Below the pieces are notes generated by a model. That model was not told the origin of the DNA. It saw only the letters and a list, made by a program, of their open reading frames with translations, and ran no database searches. DNA of 64,000 bases from Pseudomonas profundi (GTDB lineage: Bacteria > Pseudomonadota > Gammaproteobacteria > Pseudomonadales > Pseudomonadaceae). Shown in pieces: positions 1 to 7,773 of this stretch (its first letter is position 1; each line of letters begins with the position of its first letter). Location: assembly GCF_008638305.1 (NCBI RefSeq), contig NZ_VTPZ01000005.1, positions 139,444-203,443 of the forward strand. The letters run 5' to 3'. Both the position numbers and the translations under genes were made by a program.

Positions 1-1152
1 GTTGATTTCAGTCTTGGCGACGAACTGGCCAATGCACATGTGCGGCCCGAAACCAAAGCCGAAGGACGGACGCTGCCGACGGTCGATATCAAAGGTATCG
101 GCGTTATCAAAGAACTCCTCGTCCCGGTTGGCTGAGCTGACGATGCACGACACCATCGCCCCCTTGGGAATCTTGACACCGCGAATTTCGGTTTCCTCCG
201 CTGTCTGGCGCACCTTGAACGTCGCAACAGGTTCGAAACGAATCGATTCGTCGATCGCCTTGTTCACCAGGCTGCGGTCGTTGCGCACGCGTTCGAGCAG
301 TTCCGGGTTTTCCAGCAGCAGCGTCATCAAGGTGCCGAACGTACGGGTAGTGGTCTCCCCCGCCGCAGGCAGCAGCGAACGCACGAAGGTAGTGATCTCA
401 TGGTCATCAAGCGAGCGGCCTTCATATTCGGCGCGGATCAGGCGGCTGATCAGGTCATCGCCTTCCCCACCTTCGGCGCGGCGCTCGGCAACCACTACCT
501 TGATCGCATCATAGAGCGCAACTACCGCCTCCATGGCGGCTTTCTTGGCCGCCTGGGCCTTGGCCGGATCGACTTGCGGACCGGCAAGAATGGCCAGTGC
601 CCAGGCAGCGTACTGCTTTATTTTTTCCGGCTGGTCGTTGGGAAAGCCGATCAGCGAATAGATGACCCGGATCGGGAAATACAGCGCAAAATCCATCAGA
701 TCCGCACCCTTCTGCGGCGCCATCGGAGTCAGAAATTCCTCACGAATGACCTTGTCGATGCGATCTTCCTTCCAGCGGTTGACAGTGTCCGGCATGAATA
801 CAGGTTGCAACAGGTTGCGCATGTTCTTGTGCTGATCGCCGTCCATTGCGGTCAGGATCAATCCATCAAAGAAAGCGCCCAGTCCTTCTGCGATGAACCC
901 GCTGGTAAACTGGTTGGCGTCGCGCATGACGCGCATAACGTCGTCATATTTGAACAACGTGAAGCACGGGCGATCAGGGTCTACACCCGCTATCGACGGA
1001 ACGCCCAAGCGCTCCATGAAGTTCCCTTCCAGCACCGGGCTATTCTTGCGCATCTCGGCATAGGCCGCGTGCAGGTCAATATCGGTACCCTGATAATTGC
1101 TCGCCACATCGGCGAACACCTGTTCAAGGTTGCTTTTGTTCTGTTCAGACAT
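1..1152 (-). CDS. Cytochrome P450, 3' end cut by window edge
   Basis: Monooxygenase that would hydroxylate a hydrophobic substrate using electrons from a ferredoxin. The 384 visible codons begin MSEQNKSNLEQVF and contain the I-helix AAGETTTRT (oxygen activation), the ESIRFEP stretch holding the ExxR motif, and the haem loop FGFGFGPHMCIGQF with the Cys ligand; only the last 30 or so residues should be missing. The start is set by AGAGGAT 6-12 bases upstream, preceded by an A-rich AACAACAA stretch. It is the last gene of a seven-gene minus-strand operon, 98 bp after the glutathione peroxidase. It strongly resembles the P450 at 52292-53569 (same SGFIAEGLGAFFDGLI and LLPAAGETTTRTF blocks), so the two are probably recent paralogues. 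The substrate is unknown; a terpenoid or steroid ring or methyl carbon is inferred from context. Confidence 0.95.
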   Translation of the reverse strand, partial: MSEQNKSNLEQVFADVASNYQGTDIDLHAAYAEMRKNSPVLEGNFMERLGVPSIAGVDPDRPCFTLFKYDDVMRVMRDANQFTSGFIAEGLGAFFDGLILTAMDGDQHKNMRNLLQPVFMPDTVNRWKEDRIDKVIREEFLTPMAPQKGADLMDFALYFPIRVIYSLIGFPNDQPEKIKQYAAWALAILAGPQVDPAKAQAAKKAAMEAVVALYDAIKVVVAERRAEGGEGDDLISRLIRAEYEGRSLDDHEITTFVRSLLPAAGETTTRTFGTLMTLLLENPELLERVRNDRSLVNKAIDESIRFEPVATFKVRQTAEETEIRGVKIPKGAMVSCIVSSANRDEEFFDNADTFDIDRRQRPSFGFGFGPHMCIGQFVAKTEIN

Positions 1153-1250
1153 GACGCTATCCTCTTGTTGTTCCTGGCATCGCTTTCCAGCTTATGCCTG
1201 AACGCGCAGAATTTGAACTATTTTAGGTTTATTGCTCAATAACCGTTTTT

Positions 1251-1796
1251 TCAACGGGCCAACCATTCGTCGATAACGGTCAGCCCTTGGGGCTCGCTCA
1301 TATCCACGTCCGGCGCAAAGCGCGCCACGACCTGACCGTCGCGGTTCATCAGGAATTTCTCGAAATTCCACAGCACCTCCGGCGCGGCGTTCGGCTCGAT
1401 GCCATATCCCGCCAGCTTCGAACGCATGGGACCCTCACCTATCGCTTCCGGCGCGGCGGCGGTCAGCGCCTTGTAGAGCGGATGTTGCTGTTCGCCATGT
1501 ACGCTGATCTTCGAGAACAAGGGAAAGGTGACGTCATATTCGGTGCTGCAAAAGTTGGCGATTTCCTCATCGGTGCCGGGCTCCTGCGCTTTAAAATCGT
1601 TGGCGGGAAAACCCAATACCACCAGTCCCGCGTCCTGCTTTTCCCGGTATAGTTTTTCAAGCGCTGAGTACTGGGGTGTGAGCCCGCAACGGGACGCCAC
1701 ATTGACGATAAGCACCACCTTGCCTTCGAACTCGCCGAGCGTGGTGCTGGTGCCGTCCATTTTTTTCAGGGGGATCTGCTGCAGTTCAGTGTTCAT
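1251..1796 (-). CDS. Glutathione peroxidase family thiol peroxidase
   Basis: Reduces hydrogen or organic hydroperoxides in the cytoplasm. The 181 residues hold the peroxidatic Cys37 in ASRCGLTPQY, Gln71 in AQEPG and Trp143-Asn144 in WNFEKF, the usual catalytic set; Cys83 in ANFCSTEYDV sits where thioredoxin-dependent members keep their resolving Cys. The frequent FPCNQF Cys is Ala65 here. Cys at the active site, rather than selenocysteine, and the resolving Cys suggest thioredoxin rather than glutathione as reductant. The start lies just after the AhpD-like gene, using GAGGA inside that gene's end. Placed between a P450 and an AhpD-like protein, it may remove peroxides leaked by uncoupled P450 turnover (inference). 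Confidence 0.93.
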   Translation of the reverse strand: MNTELQQIPLKKMDGTSTTLGEFEGKVVLIVNVASRCGLTPQYSALEKLYREKQDAGLVVLGFPANDFKAQEPGTDEEIANFCSTEYDVTFPLFSKISVHGEQQHPLYKALTAAAPEAIGEGPMRSKLAGYGIEPNAAPEVLWNFEKFLMNRDGQVVARFAPDVDMSEPQGLTVIDEWLAR

Positions 1797-1798
1797 AA

Positions 1799-2308
1799 TC
1801 AGTCCTCATAGGCCTGTTGGACATAGGTCATGCGGCCGCCGGCCAGCATCAGCGCGCAATACATGTTCAGTTCGGTGATTTCAGCCAGGCTGAAAAAGCC
1901 CGCCAAGGCTTCATAGTGCTGGTCATCCAACGCCATATAGTCACCGGCGAAAAGTTCGGCGTAGCGCAGGGCGGCCTGTTCGGGCGGCGAAAAACGGTCA
2001 CTGTCTGTCGCCAGGCAGGCGATATCGTCTTCGCTCACCTCATCCGACTTTCTCGCCAGCTGACAGGCTTTGCAGGTAGTAATACTGGCGATCTTCAGGC
2101 GAACCAGCTCTTTGAGTCGCTCACCCAGCAAACTCTGGGTATGAAACTGCTCGAGCAATGAAAGCCATGCTTGCGCCATCGCCGGGCGGTGCGCCCAGAC
2201 CTGGACAGGCACGCTCGAACTGAGCATTCCCGAAGCCAGACCTCGGTCCAGGGCAGTCGCCAGGCTCTCGGGCAAGGCCGAAAACGGAACCGGTGTAATC
2301 CTCGACAT
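1799..2308 (-). CDS. AhpD-like / carboxymuconolactone decarboxylase family protein
   Basis: 169 residues, all-helical CMD/AhpD fold. The segment LKIASITTCKACQLARKSDEV carries the CxxC pair typical of AhpD-like alkylhydroperoxidases, where the Cys pair relays electrons to peroxides. The following acidic and helical stretch (QAALRYAELFAGD) is also typical. A decarboxylase role is less likely because CMD enzymes proper lack this CxxC. It ends 2 bp before the glutathione peroxidase start, so translation is probably coupled, and the pair looks like a small antioxidant unit inside a catabolic operon. The ribosome site upstream of the ATG is weak (GGGTGG). The exact substrate cannot be read from the sequence. 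Confidence 0.85.
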   Translation of the reverse strand: MSRITPVPFSALPESLATALDRGLASGMLSSSVPVQVWAHRPAMAQAWLSLLEQFHTQSLLGERLKELVRLKIASITTCKACQLARKSDEVSEDDIACLATDSDRFSPPEQAALRYAELFAGDYMALDDQHYEALAGFFSLAEITELNMYCALMLAGGRMTYVQQAYED

Positions 2309-2348
2309 ACAAGACCACCCTGCACCGATCTTGATCGGCGCTGTCAGC

Positions 2349-3524
2349 TTAAGGAAGACGCTCGATCAGCGTCGCGGTGCCCATGCCACCCGCGCAGCAG
2401 ATGGCTTGCAGGGCATAGCGACCGTTCCTACGTTCGAGCTCGTTGAGCATAGACGTCATGATTCGCGCACCACTGGCACCCAGCGGATGCCCCAGCGCCA
2501 CGGCGCCGCCGTTCACGTTCAAGCGCTCCGCCGGAGCGCCGGTCTCCTTGAGCCAGGCAATCGGCACCGAAGCAAACGCCTCGTTGATTTCAAACAGATC
2601 GATGTCCGCAAGCTGCAAGCCCGACTTGGCGAGAATCTTGTAGGTAGCTGAGATAGGACCTGTCAGCATCAGGGTCGGATCAGCGCCCACCGTTGTGATC
2701 GACTTGATCCGCGCCCGTGCCTTCAACCCCAGCCGTGAGGCTGTTTCAGCCGACATCAACATCAGCGCAGCGGCGCCATCGGAAATCTGCGACGAGTTCC
2801 CAGCCGTTACCCGCCCGTTTTCCGGACGAAAGCTGGTTTTCAGCGTAGCCAGCTTTTCCAGGGACGTATCGCGACGAATGGTTTCGTCGGCGGCGAACAG
2901 GCCAGTGAATCCTTCGTAACCCGTTTCGCAGTAATCGCCCACCGGCACCGGCACGATCTCCCGATCGAAATGCCCTGCATCGACGGCAGCCGCAGCATGG
3001 CGATGGCTTTCCAGGGCAAAGGTGTCCAGTTCTTCGCGGCTGATCTGCCACTTTTCAGCGACGCGCTCTGCCGCTTCGCCCTGCGAAGTCAGCTCGTACT
3101 GCTCGGTAGCTTTCCAGCCAAAGGCTTCGCCGTGAAGGTCCCGATTGCTGCCCATGGGCACCCGACTCATGTTTTCCGCGCCGCCTGCCACCACGATATC
3201 CGCTGCACCGGCAGCAATAGCGCCCATGGCCGCGTGCACCGCTGCCTCGCCAGAACCACATTTGCGATCCAGCGTCAGGCCAGGCACTGAAGCCGGCCAG
3301 CCCGCACCCAGCAGAGCGGTACGTGCTATATTGGCCGACTGCTCACCGATCTGCGTCACGCAACCGAAGATCACGTCATCAATCTGCTCGGCGGACAGAC
3401 CCGTACGCTGAAGCAATTCATTGATGACCAGCGATCCAAGGTGATCTGCCCGTACCCCGGCCAGGCTGCCGCGAAAGCGGCCAACCGGGGTTCGTACTGC
3501 TTCCACAATGACGATGTCATTCAT
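2349..3524 (-). CDS. Acetyl-CoA acyltransferase (thiolase)
   Basis: Cleaves 3-ketoacyl-CoA to acetyl-CoA plus a shortened acyl-CoA. The 391 residues have all thiolase landmarks: nucleophilic Cys89 in LDRKCGSGEA, His346 in ALGHPLGASG, and the second acid/base Cys377 in CCAGGMGTA at the C-terminus. Length is normal for the degradative thiolase family. Its ATG overlaps the TGA of the upstream 3-hydroxyacyl-CoA dehydrogenase by 4 bp, so the two consecutive beta-oxidation steps are translationally coupled. No enoyl-CoA hydratase is seen in the operon, so that step must be supplied elsewhere or by another fold. Confidence 0.95.
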   Translation of the reverse strand: MNDIVIVEAVRTPVGRFRGSLAGVRADHLGSLVINELLQRTGLSAEQIDDVIFGCVTQIGEQSANIARTALLGAGWPASVPGLTLDRKCGSGEAAVHAAMGAIAAGAADIVVAGGAENMSRVPMGSNRDLHGEAFGWKATEQYELTSQGEAAERVAEKWQISREELDTFALESHRHAAAAVDAGHFDREIVPVPVGDYCETGYEGFTGLFAADETIRRDTSLEKLATLKTSFRPENGRVTAGNSSQISDGAAALMLMSAETASRLGLKARARIKSITTVGADPTLMLTGPISATYKILAKSGLQLADIDLFEINEAFASVPIAWLKETGAPAERLNVNGGAVALGHPLGASGARIMTSMLNELERRNGRYALQAICCAGGMGTATLIERLP

Positions 3525-4426
3525 AATGCGCTTGCCTTGAGCCCGGAAGCCGGAACCCGATTGCCGTCTTCATATTTGTATACGCCGTGGCCGGTCTTGC
3601 GACCGAGGCGCCCTGCTCCAACCATCTTGATGATCAGCGGACAGGGACGGAACTTTTCGCCGAGGGTTTCGTGCAGATAGCGCAGCACGGAAAGACGGGT
3701 GTCCCAGCCGGTAAGATCGCCGAGTTCCAGCGGACCCATCGGATGGTTGAAACCCATGCGTAGCGCCGTATCGATATCCTCAGCGGTAGCTGTGCCTTCC
3801 TGAAGCATATACATCGCCTCGTTGCCCAGCAGCGCGGACATCCGGCTGGTGGTCAGGCCGGGCGATTCGTTGACTGTGATCGAGGTTTTGCCGATGGCAT
3901 CGCAAAGATCCTTGGTTCTGGCGACTGTTTCATCGCTGGTAGCCAGGCCGCGAACCAGTTCGACCAGTTTCATCTTGTGCACAGGGTTGAAGAAATGCAT
4001 GCCAATGAAACGCTCAGGTGCCGGAATCGAGGCAGCGATCTCGGTCACACTCAGCGCCGAGGTGTTGCTGGTAATGATCGCGTTATCAGCCATTACCGCC
4101 GCCGCCTGGGTAACTACCGCCTTCTTCACCGCCAACTGCTCGGAAACGGTTTCGACCAGCACCTGGGCGCCGGTAGCGGCTTCGGTCAGATTCTCGTTGG
4201 TCGACAGTCTGGCGAACGCGGCCTGCGCGGCCTCTTCGGTGACCTTGCCCAGGCGTACGCCATCGCCCAGTATTTTCTCGATGCCACTATAGGCTCGCTT
4301 GAGTGACTCGGCGTTGGTATCAACCAGAACGGTCTCGAAGCCCGAGCTCGCGAAAGCGTGAGCGATGCCAGTGCCCATTAGGCCGGCACCGACAACCACA
4401 ACCTTGTTACTTTTATCAGCACTCAT
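3521..4426 (-). CDS. 3-hydroxyacyl-CoA dehydrogenase
   Basis: Oxidises 3-hydroxyacyl-CoA to 3-ketoacyl-CoA with NAD. The N-terminal Rossmann motif is VVVVGAGLMGTGIAHAF, followed by the acidic VLVDTN end of beta-2; the catalytic His is in GMHFFNPVHKMKLVE, and the VETVSEQ segment carries the partner Glu. The C-terminal domain (MGPLELGDLTGWD) is typical. A longer frame reaches 4516, but it would overlap the upstream FAA gene by 77 bp and has no homologous look; the ATG at 4426 (MSADKSNK) follows AAGAGG and gives 301 residues, the family's normal length. It lies between an FAA hydrolase (13 bp upstream) and a thiolase (4-bp overlap). Confidence 0.95.
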   Translation of the reverse strand: MSADKSNKVVVVGAGLMGTGIAHAFASSGFETVLVDTNAESLKRAYSGIEKILGDGVRLGKVTEEAAQAAFARLSTNENLTEAATGAQVLVETVSEQLAVKKAVVTQAAAVMADNAIITSNTSALSVTEIAASIPAPERFIGMHFFNPVHKMKLVELVRGLATSDETVARTKDLCDAIGKTSITVNESPGLTTSRMSALLGNEAMYMLQEGTATAEDIDTALRMGFNHPMGPLELGDLTGWDTRLSVLRYLHETLGEKFRPCPLIIKMVGAGRLGRKTGHGVYKYEDGNRVPASGLKASAL

Positions 4427-4439
4427 TCGAAGAGCCTCT

Positions 4440-5291
4440 TTAAACGTTTTTTTCACTGACCACGTTGCGCAGGGTGCCAATGCCTTCAACCGAGGCTTCA
4501 ACAACGTCCCCCGCATTCAGGAAGCGGCCTGTCCCCAATCCGACACCTGCGGGCGACCCGGTAAACAGGATATCTCCGCAGGCAAAGCTCGACCGCGCCT
4601 GGACAAAAGCGATCAACTGCCCCACATCCCAGGTCATATCCGCAGTAGTACCGTCCTGACGAACCTCACCATTGACTGCCAGCGTCAGACGCAGCTTGGG
4701 TGAACCCTGGGGAAATTCGTCCTTGGTGACGATCCAGGGCCCGACGCCCGTGGTGCGGTCCTGGCTCTTGGCGGCAAACAGATCCATACCGATACCCTTG
4801 GGACCGCTGCGCTGAAGATCGCGCGCGCTGACATCATTGCCCACGGTATAACCGAGCACGCATGCGAGCGGATTCTGGAGATCGATCTCACTGCTGCCAA
4901 TCACCGCGACCAACTCAACTTCGTGGTCCAGTTCCCCGGTAAGCGGAGGAAAACGGATCGGGTCGTGGGCGCCGATCAAGGCGCCGTAAGCCTTGAGAAA
5001 AGCCACCGGCTGGGCAGGCGCCTCAAGGCCGAAGTCATCCTTCAGGTGTTTCAGGTAATTGGCACCCGCCACCACGACCCGGTTGACCGGATCGATTGGC
5101 GGCAAGAACACAACATCGGCCATTGCCACCGGCGCGGAAGCCAGCGACAGCGCGCTGATTCCGGCACCGGCGGCGACCCGTGGAGCCCACTCCTGAAAGT
5201 CACCGTGGATTGGGTTGACTTCATTGTGCTCCAGATCCACAACCGCCCAGAAAGGCTTACCGCCCTTGAGAGAACAGCGCGCCAGTTTCAT
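4440..5291 (-). CDS. Fumarylacetoacetate hydrolase family protein
   Basis: 283 residues with the FAA catalytic domain in the C-terminal two thirds. The metal-binding signature ELDHEVELVAVIG, the GYTVGNDVSARDLQ loop and GDILFTGSPAGVG are all present. Members hydrolyse C-C bonds of 1,3-diketone-like ring-cleavage products or act as 2-hydroxyhepta-2,4-diene-1,7-dioate isomerases or decarboxylases; the sequence alone does not say which. Its start codon shares one base with the stop of the amidohydrolase upstream, implying coupled translation. It is one of three FAA genes in the window (others at 13516 and 19499), which suggests several sequential cleavage or isomerisation steps after ring opening. 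Confidence 0.92.
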   Translation of the reverse strand: MKLARCSLKGGKPFWAVVDLEHNEVNPIHGDFQEWAPRVAAGAGISALSLASAPVAMADVVFLPPIDPVNRVVVAGANYLKHLKDDFGLEAPAQPVAFLKAYGALIGAHDPIRFPPLTGELDHEVELVAVIGSSEIDLQNPLACVLGYTVGNDVSARDLQRSGPKGIGMDLFAAKSQDRTTGVGPWIVTKDEFPQGSPKLRLTLAVNGEVRQDGTTADMTWDVGQLIAFVQARSSFACGDILFTGSPAGVGLGTGRFLNAGDVVEASVEGIGTLRNVVSEKNV

Positions 5292-6397
5292 CAGGCACCT
5301 ACCTTACCGGCAGTCTTGGCAGGGTCACCCACCTTGCCTACCTTGGCAGGATCCAGGTGCAGCAACTCGCAGGCATTCTTCCAGCGAATCCGGTCCATAT
5401 CTTCCTGGGACAGCTTCAGGTCGGAGGTCAGATCGTGGCGCACCGCGTCACTGCCGCCGAAGTTCGAGCCATACAGGACGCGATCAGCACCTATCACCTC
5501 AACCATCGCCTGACGCATGGGTACTTCATGCAGCTCAACGTCAAAATAGAAGTTGCGCAGATATTCCAGGAAAGGCTTCTTGTTGTAGGACACATCAAGG
5601 TTCGGGTTGGTCTGAGCCATACGACCAAGCTGGTAAGGCACGTAACCGCCGCCATGGGTGATGTAGACCTTCAGGTTCGGGAAGCGATCAAACACACCAC
5701 CGTTGATCATGTACCAGAAACACTTGGTTTCATCGTAGTTCATGCCGACGATTGCGGTGGTTTCGTAGCGGTCAGTGTTGGCCTCTTTGCCCCAGGTCAC
5801 TGACTGGTTGTAACCATGCACGAACATGGGCACATCCAGGTCGCACAGCGCTTCCCAGACTGGATCCATTTCCGGCGAATCGAATTCCAGACCGCCAAAG
5901 TTCGAGCCACCTGCTACCAGCCCCTTTGCTCCCAGTTCGGTTACCGCGCGGCGAATTTCTTTGGCTGCCTCGACAGGTACGTTCAACGGCGCATGGGCCC
6001 AGAACATCAGACGATCCGGTGCGCCGGAACAATATTTGGCCAGCGAATCGTTTACCGTGCGGGCAAAGGGAACGCCGAACTCAGCTTCGGCCCAATACAT
6101 GTAGCAGTGGCTTGGCACGGAAATGACCTGGGCATTCTGACCAGCCGCATCCATCCCGGCGAGGCGATGCTTGGGGTCGGCCCATTTCGCCATGTATTCA
6201 GCAACCTGAAGCGTTTCGCCACGGGCGTGGGCTTCACGCAAAGCGACCTTGCGCTCTGGCGCCCCCAGAGACAGGATCCATTCACCAACGCGCAGTTTTA
6301 TGTCGCCATCGGGCTGTGATTCAAAGGCCGGACCCCAATGAGGATGCTGGTCATAGTATTCCGGATGTGGCGCATGTGCATGAAGATCGATAAGCAT
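5291..6397 (-). CDS. Amidohydrolase-2 (ACMSD-like) family protein
   Basis: 368 residues, TIM-barrel amidohydrolase of the type that includes non-oxidative decarboxylases (ACMSD, 5-carboxyvanillate decarboxylase) and some hydratases. The N-terminal metal motif is His6-x-His8 in DLHAHAP, followed by His194 in MFVHGYN and His248 in ITHGGGYVP. Where the family usually has GSDxP, with the Asp as metal ligand, this protein reads YGSNFGG, so the expected Asp is Asn312; a nearby Asp317 could substitute. First gene of the seven-gene operon, with GAGGT 9 bases before the ATG. A decarboxylase or hydratase role on a ring-cleavage product is plausible but unproven. Confidence 0.88.
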   Translation of the reverse strand: MLIDLHAHAPHPEYYDQHPHWGPAFESQPDGDIKLRVGEWILSLGAPERKVALREAHARGETLQVAEYMAKWADPKHRLAGMDAAGQNAQVISVPSHCYMYWAEAEFGVPFARTVNDSLAKYCSGAPDRLMFWAHAPLNVPVEAAKEIRRAVTELGAKGLVAGGSNFGGLEFDSPEMDPVWEALCDLDVPMFVHGYNQSVTWGKEANTDRYETTAIVGMNYDETKCFWYMINGGVFDRFPNLKVYITHGGGYVPYQLGRMAQTNPNLDVSYNKKPFLEYLRNFYFDVELHEVPMRQAMVEVIGADRVLYGSNFGGSDAVRHDLTSDLKLSQEDMDRIRWKNACELLHLDPAKVGKVGDPAKTAGKVGA

Positions 6398-6619
6398 GAT
6401 GTAGACCTCGGTTTTGTTCTATTTGGTAGAAAAGCCAGGCACTTGTGGCCGAAGCGAGCGGCGCCCTATGCAGAAGCATAATACAAAATGATCATATATC
6501 GCAAAACTGTTCAATTTCTTTATGTCTTTCGCGCTGCCTTTGGCCCGCATTTCGCCACCTCGGTATCCCGGATAACAGCTCGCATAAACATTCATCTTGT
6601 TGAAAAATAAAGGATATAT

Positions 6620-6636
6620 AGAGCGTAAAACGCTCT
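6620..6636. promoter_or_regulatory. 7-3-7 perfect palindrome, possible operator
   Basis: AGAGCGT and ACGCTCT arms separated by AAA. It is short of T-run on both sides, so an operator is somewhat more likely than a terminator. It lies about 220 bp upstream of the amidohydrolase start. The regulator is unknown. Confidence 0.35.
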
Positions 6637-6727
6637 GATGCTTACCGGGTAAGGTTCCAGCGATAACCTATAATTAAGACAAACTTGGGAATAACGACTA
6701 AATAATAGCCACAGAAAAGGAATAAGA

Positions 6728-6743
6728 CGCGGCGCTGGCCGCG
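6728..6743 (-). terminator. Possible terminator of the TetR gene
   Basis: Six-pair GC stem CGCGGC/GCCGCG with a 4-base loop; on the minus strand it is followed by a T-rich tail (TCTTATTCCTTTT). It sits 108 bp beyond the TetR stop, which is rather distant, so this is tentative. Confidence 0.4.
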
Positions 6744-6851
6744 ACTATCAGCCGAGAAGGAGGGGGATCAGAAGAACGGCCAGACAGCTTATTGGAGGAT
6801 GGCTGACAAGAGAAACACAGGCAAGGGAGGCAGGCGCCTCCCCAGATGATG

Positions 6852-7601
6852 TCAGCGCCGTGTCCGCGACGTAGAACCCATGGTAAGGGAAGCGACCAGG
6901 CGCCTCACACGTGCGGGAAGCAGACGTCTACCGGAATTTTCCGGCACCAGGATTTCACTTAGAACATAACGAATGATCATTTCGCAGATCAGCTCCCGGT
7001 CCAGCTTGACTCCGAGCTTTTCATCCCAGTCGTCAAAGACGATGTCCAGGGTATCCTGGAAACGCAATATCGAATCGTGGAATATTCGCCTAAAAAACCC
7101 AAGGGCATACTCAGGCGCCACTAGCAGCAACCGCTGAGCCCGACTTTGCTCAAGGTAATTATCTATAAAGGTGATCAACGCATTGAGCCGTGCTTCGGGG
7201 TCTTCAACCGTACCAATGGTGTTCATCAGTACCTGATGAAAGTGATCGCGCTTGTGCCGCGAAAAGGTATCCAGCAAATCTTCCTGGGAGGAAAAATAGC
7301 GGTAGAAGGTACCCCGCGACACACCTGCCGATTTACAAACATCAAGAATGGATATCCTGTCCGCCCCTGACTGTAGAACCACCTCTTCAGTGGATTGCAG
7401 AATGCTATTGATGGTTTCTTCTGATCGCTTGTTCGGTTTGACCGCTCGGGCTTTGCCTGAACCGGAAGCCAGCCGAGGCGTAGTCTTTTTTGCCTTTGAG
7501 CGCTCCTGGATTTTACTGCGACCCGCCTTAAGTGCCGCGCCTTCCCGAACTACGTCAGCAGATACCACTGTGTCGTCAAGCTCTTCATCAAGCATACTCA
7601 A
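6852..7601 (-). CDS. TetR family transcriptional regulator
   Basis: 249 residues. A disordered, basic N-terminal extension of about 55 residues (rich in Lys, Arg, Ala, Ser) precedes the TetR DNA-binding domain, whose helix-turn-helix is ISILDVCKSAGVSRGTFYRY followed by FSSQEDLLDTF. The remainder is an all-helical ligand-binding domain. The extension is unusual for TetR proteins, which normally begin 10-20 residues before the HTH. The gene is divergent from an acyl-CoA ligase, with a 23-bp dyad between them that is a natural operator. An acyl-CoA or terpenoid effector is a guess. Confidence 0.93.
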   Translation of the reverse strand: MSMLDEELDDTVVSADVVREGAALKAGRSKIQERSKAKKTTPRLASGSGKARAVKPNKRSEETINSILQSTEEVVLQSGADRISILDVCKSAGVSRGTFYRYFSSQEDLLDTFSRHKRDHFHQVLMNTIGTVEDPEARLNALITFIDNYLEQSRAQRLLLVAPEYALGFFRRIFHDSILRFQDTLDIVFDDWDEKLGVKLDRELICEMIIRYVLSEILVPENSGRRLLPARVRRLVASLTMGSTSRTRR

Positions 7602-7698
7602 CCCCGGTCAGTTTCCTTGTAAATGCCATCCTAGCAGGTTAAATAGTCACATTCAGCATTTTCTGTTCAACTCTTGCTAGAGACAAGAGAAAAAATAA

Positions 7699-7721
7699 GA
7701 TATAGAATGCCATTCTCTATC
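7699..7721. promoter_or_regulatory. 23-bp dyad, probable TetR operator
   Basis: Left arm GATATAGAATG, centre C, right arm CATTCTCTATC: 10 of 11 arm positions pair. It sits midway between the divergent TetR (start 7601) and CoA ligase (start 7774) genes, the usual place and size for a TetR-family operator. The half-site GATATAGAATG recurs exactly, inverted, at 17836-17846, and TAGAATG occurs at 15272-15278, both in promoter regions of the cluster. Confidence 0.65.
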
Positions 7722-7773
7722 AAAAATAAAGCTGTCCGGCTCCCGTCTGGAGCCGCATTGGAAGGAGATGCGT

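Larger units (their letters stand above)
6398..6851. other. 454-bp intergenic region upstream of the seven-gene operon
   Basis: No credible gene. Reading toward the operon, a possible -10 TATTAT lies near 6480 with a poor -35 (TTTTGC) 17 bp before it, giving a leader of roughly 75 bases. The dyad at 6620-6636 and the hairpin at 6728-6743 are listed separately. The stretch 6480-6700 is markedly AT-rich compared with its surroundings, as expected for a promoter region. Confidence 0.5.

Noticed and set aside
400-1242. 280-codon plus-strand open frame opposite the first P450
   Set aside because: The minus strand reads a P450 with all motifs; the plus frame is a high-GC antisense shadow without family features.
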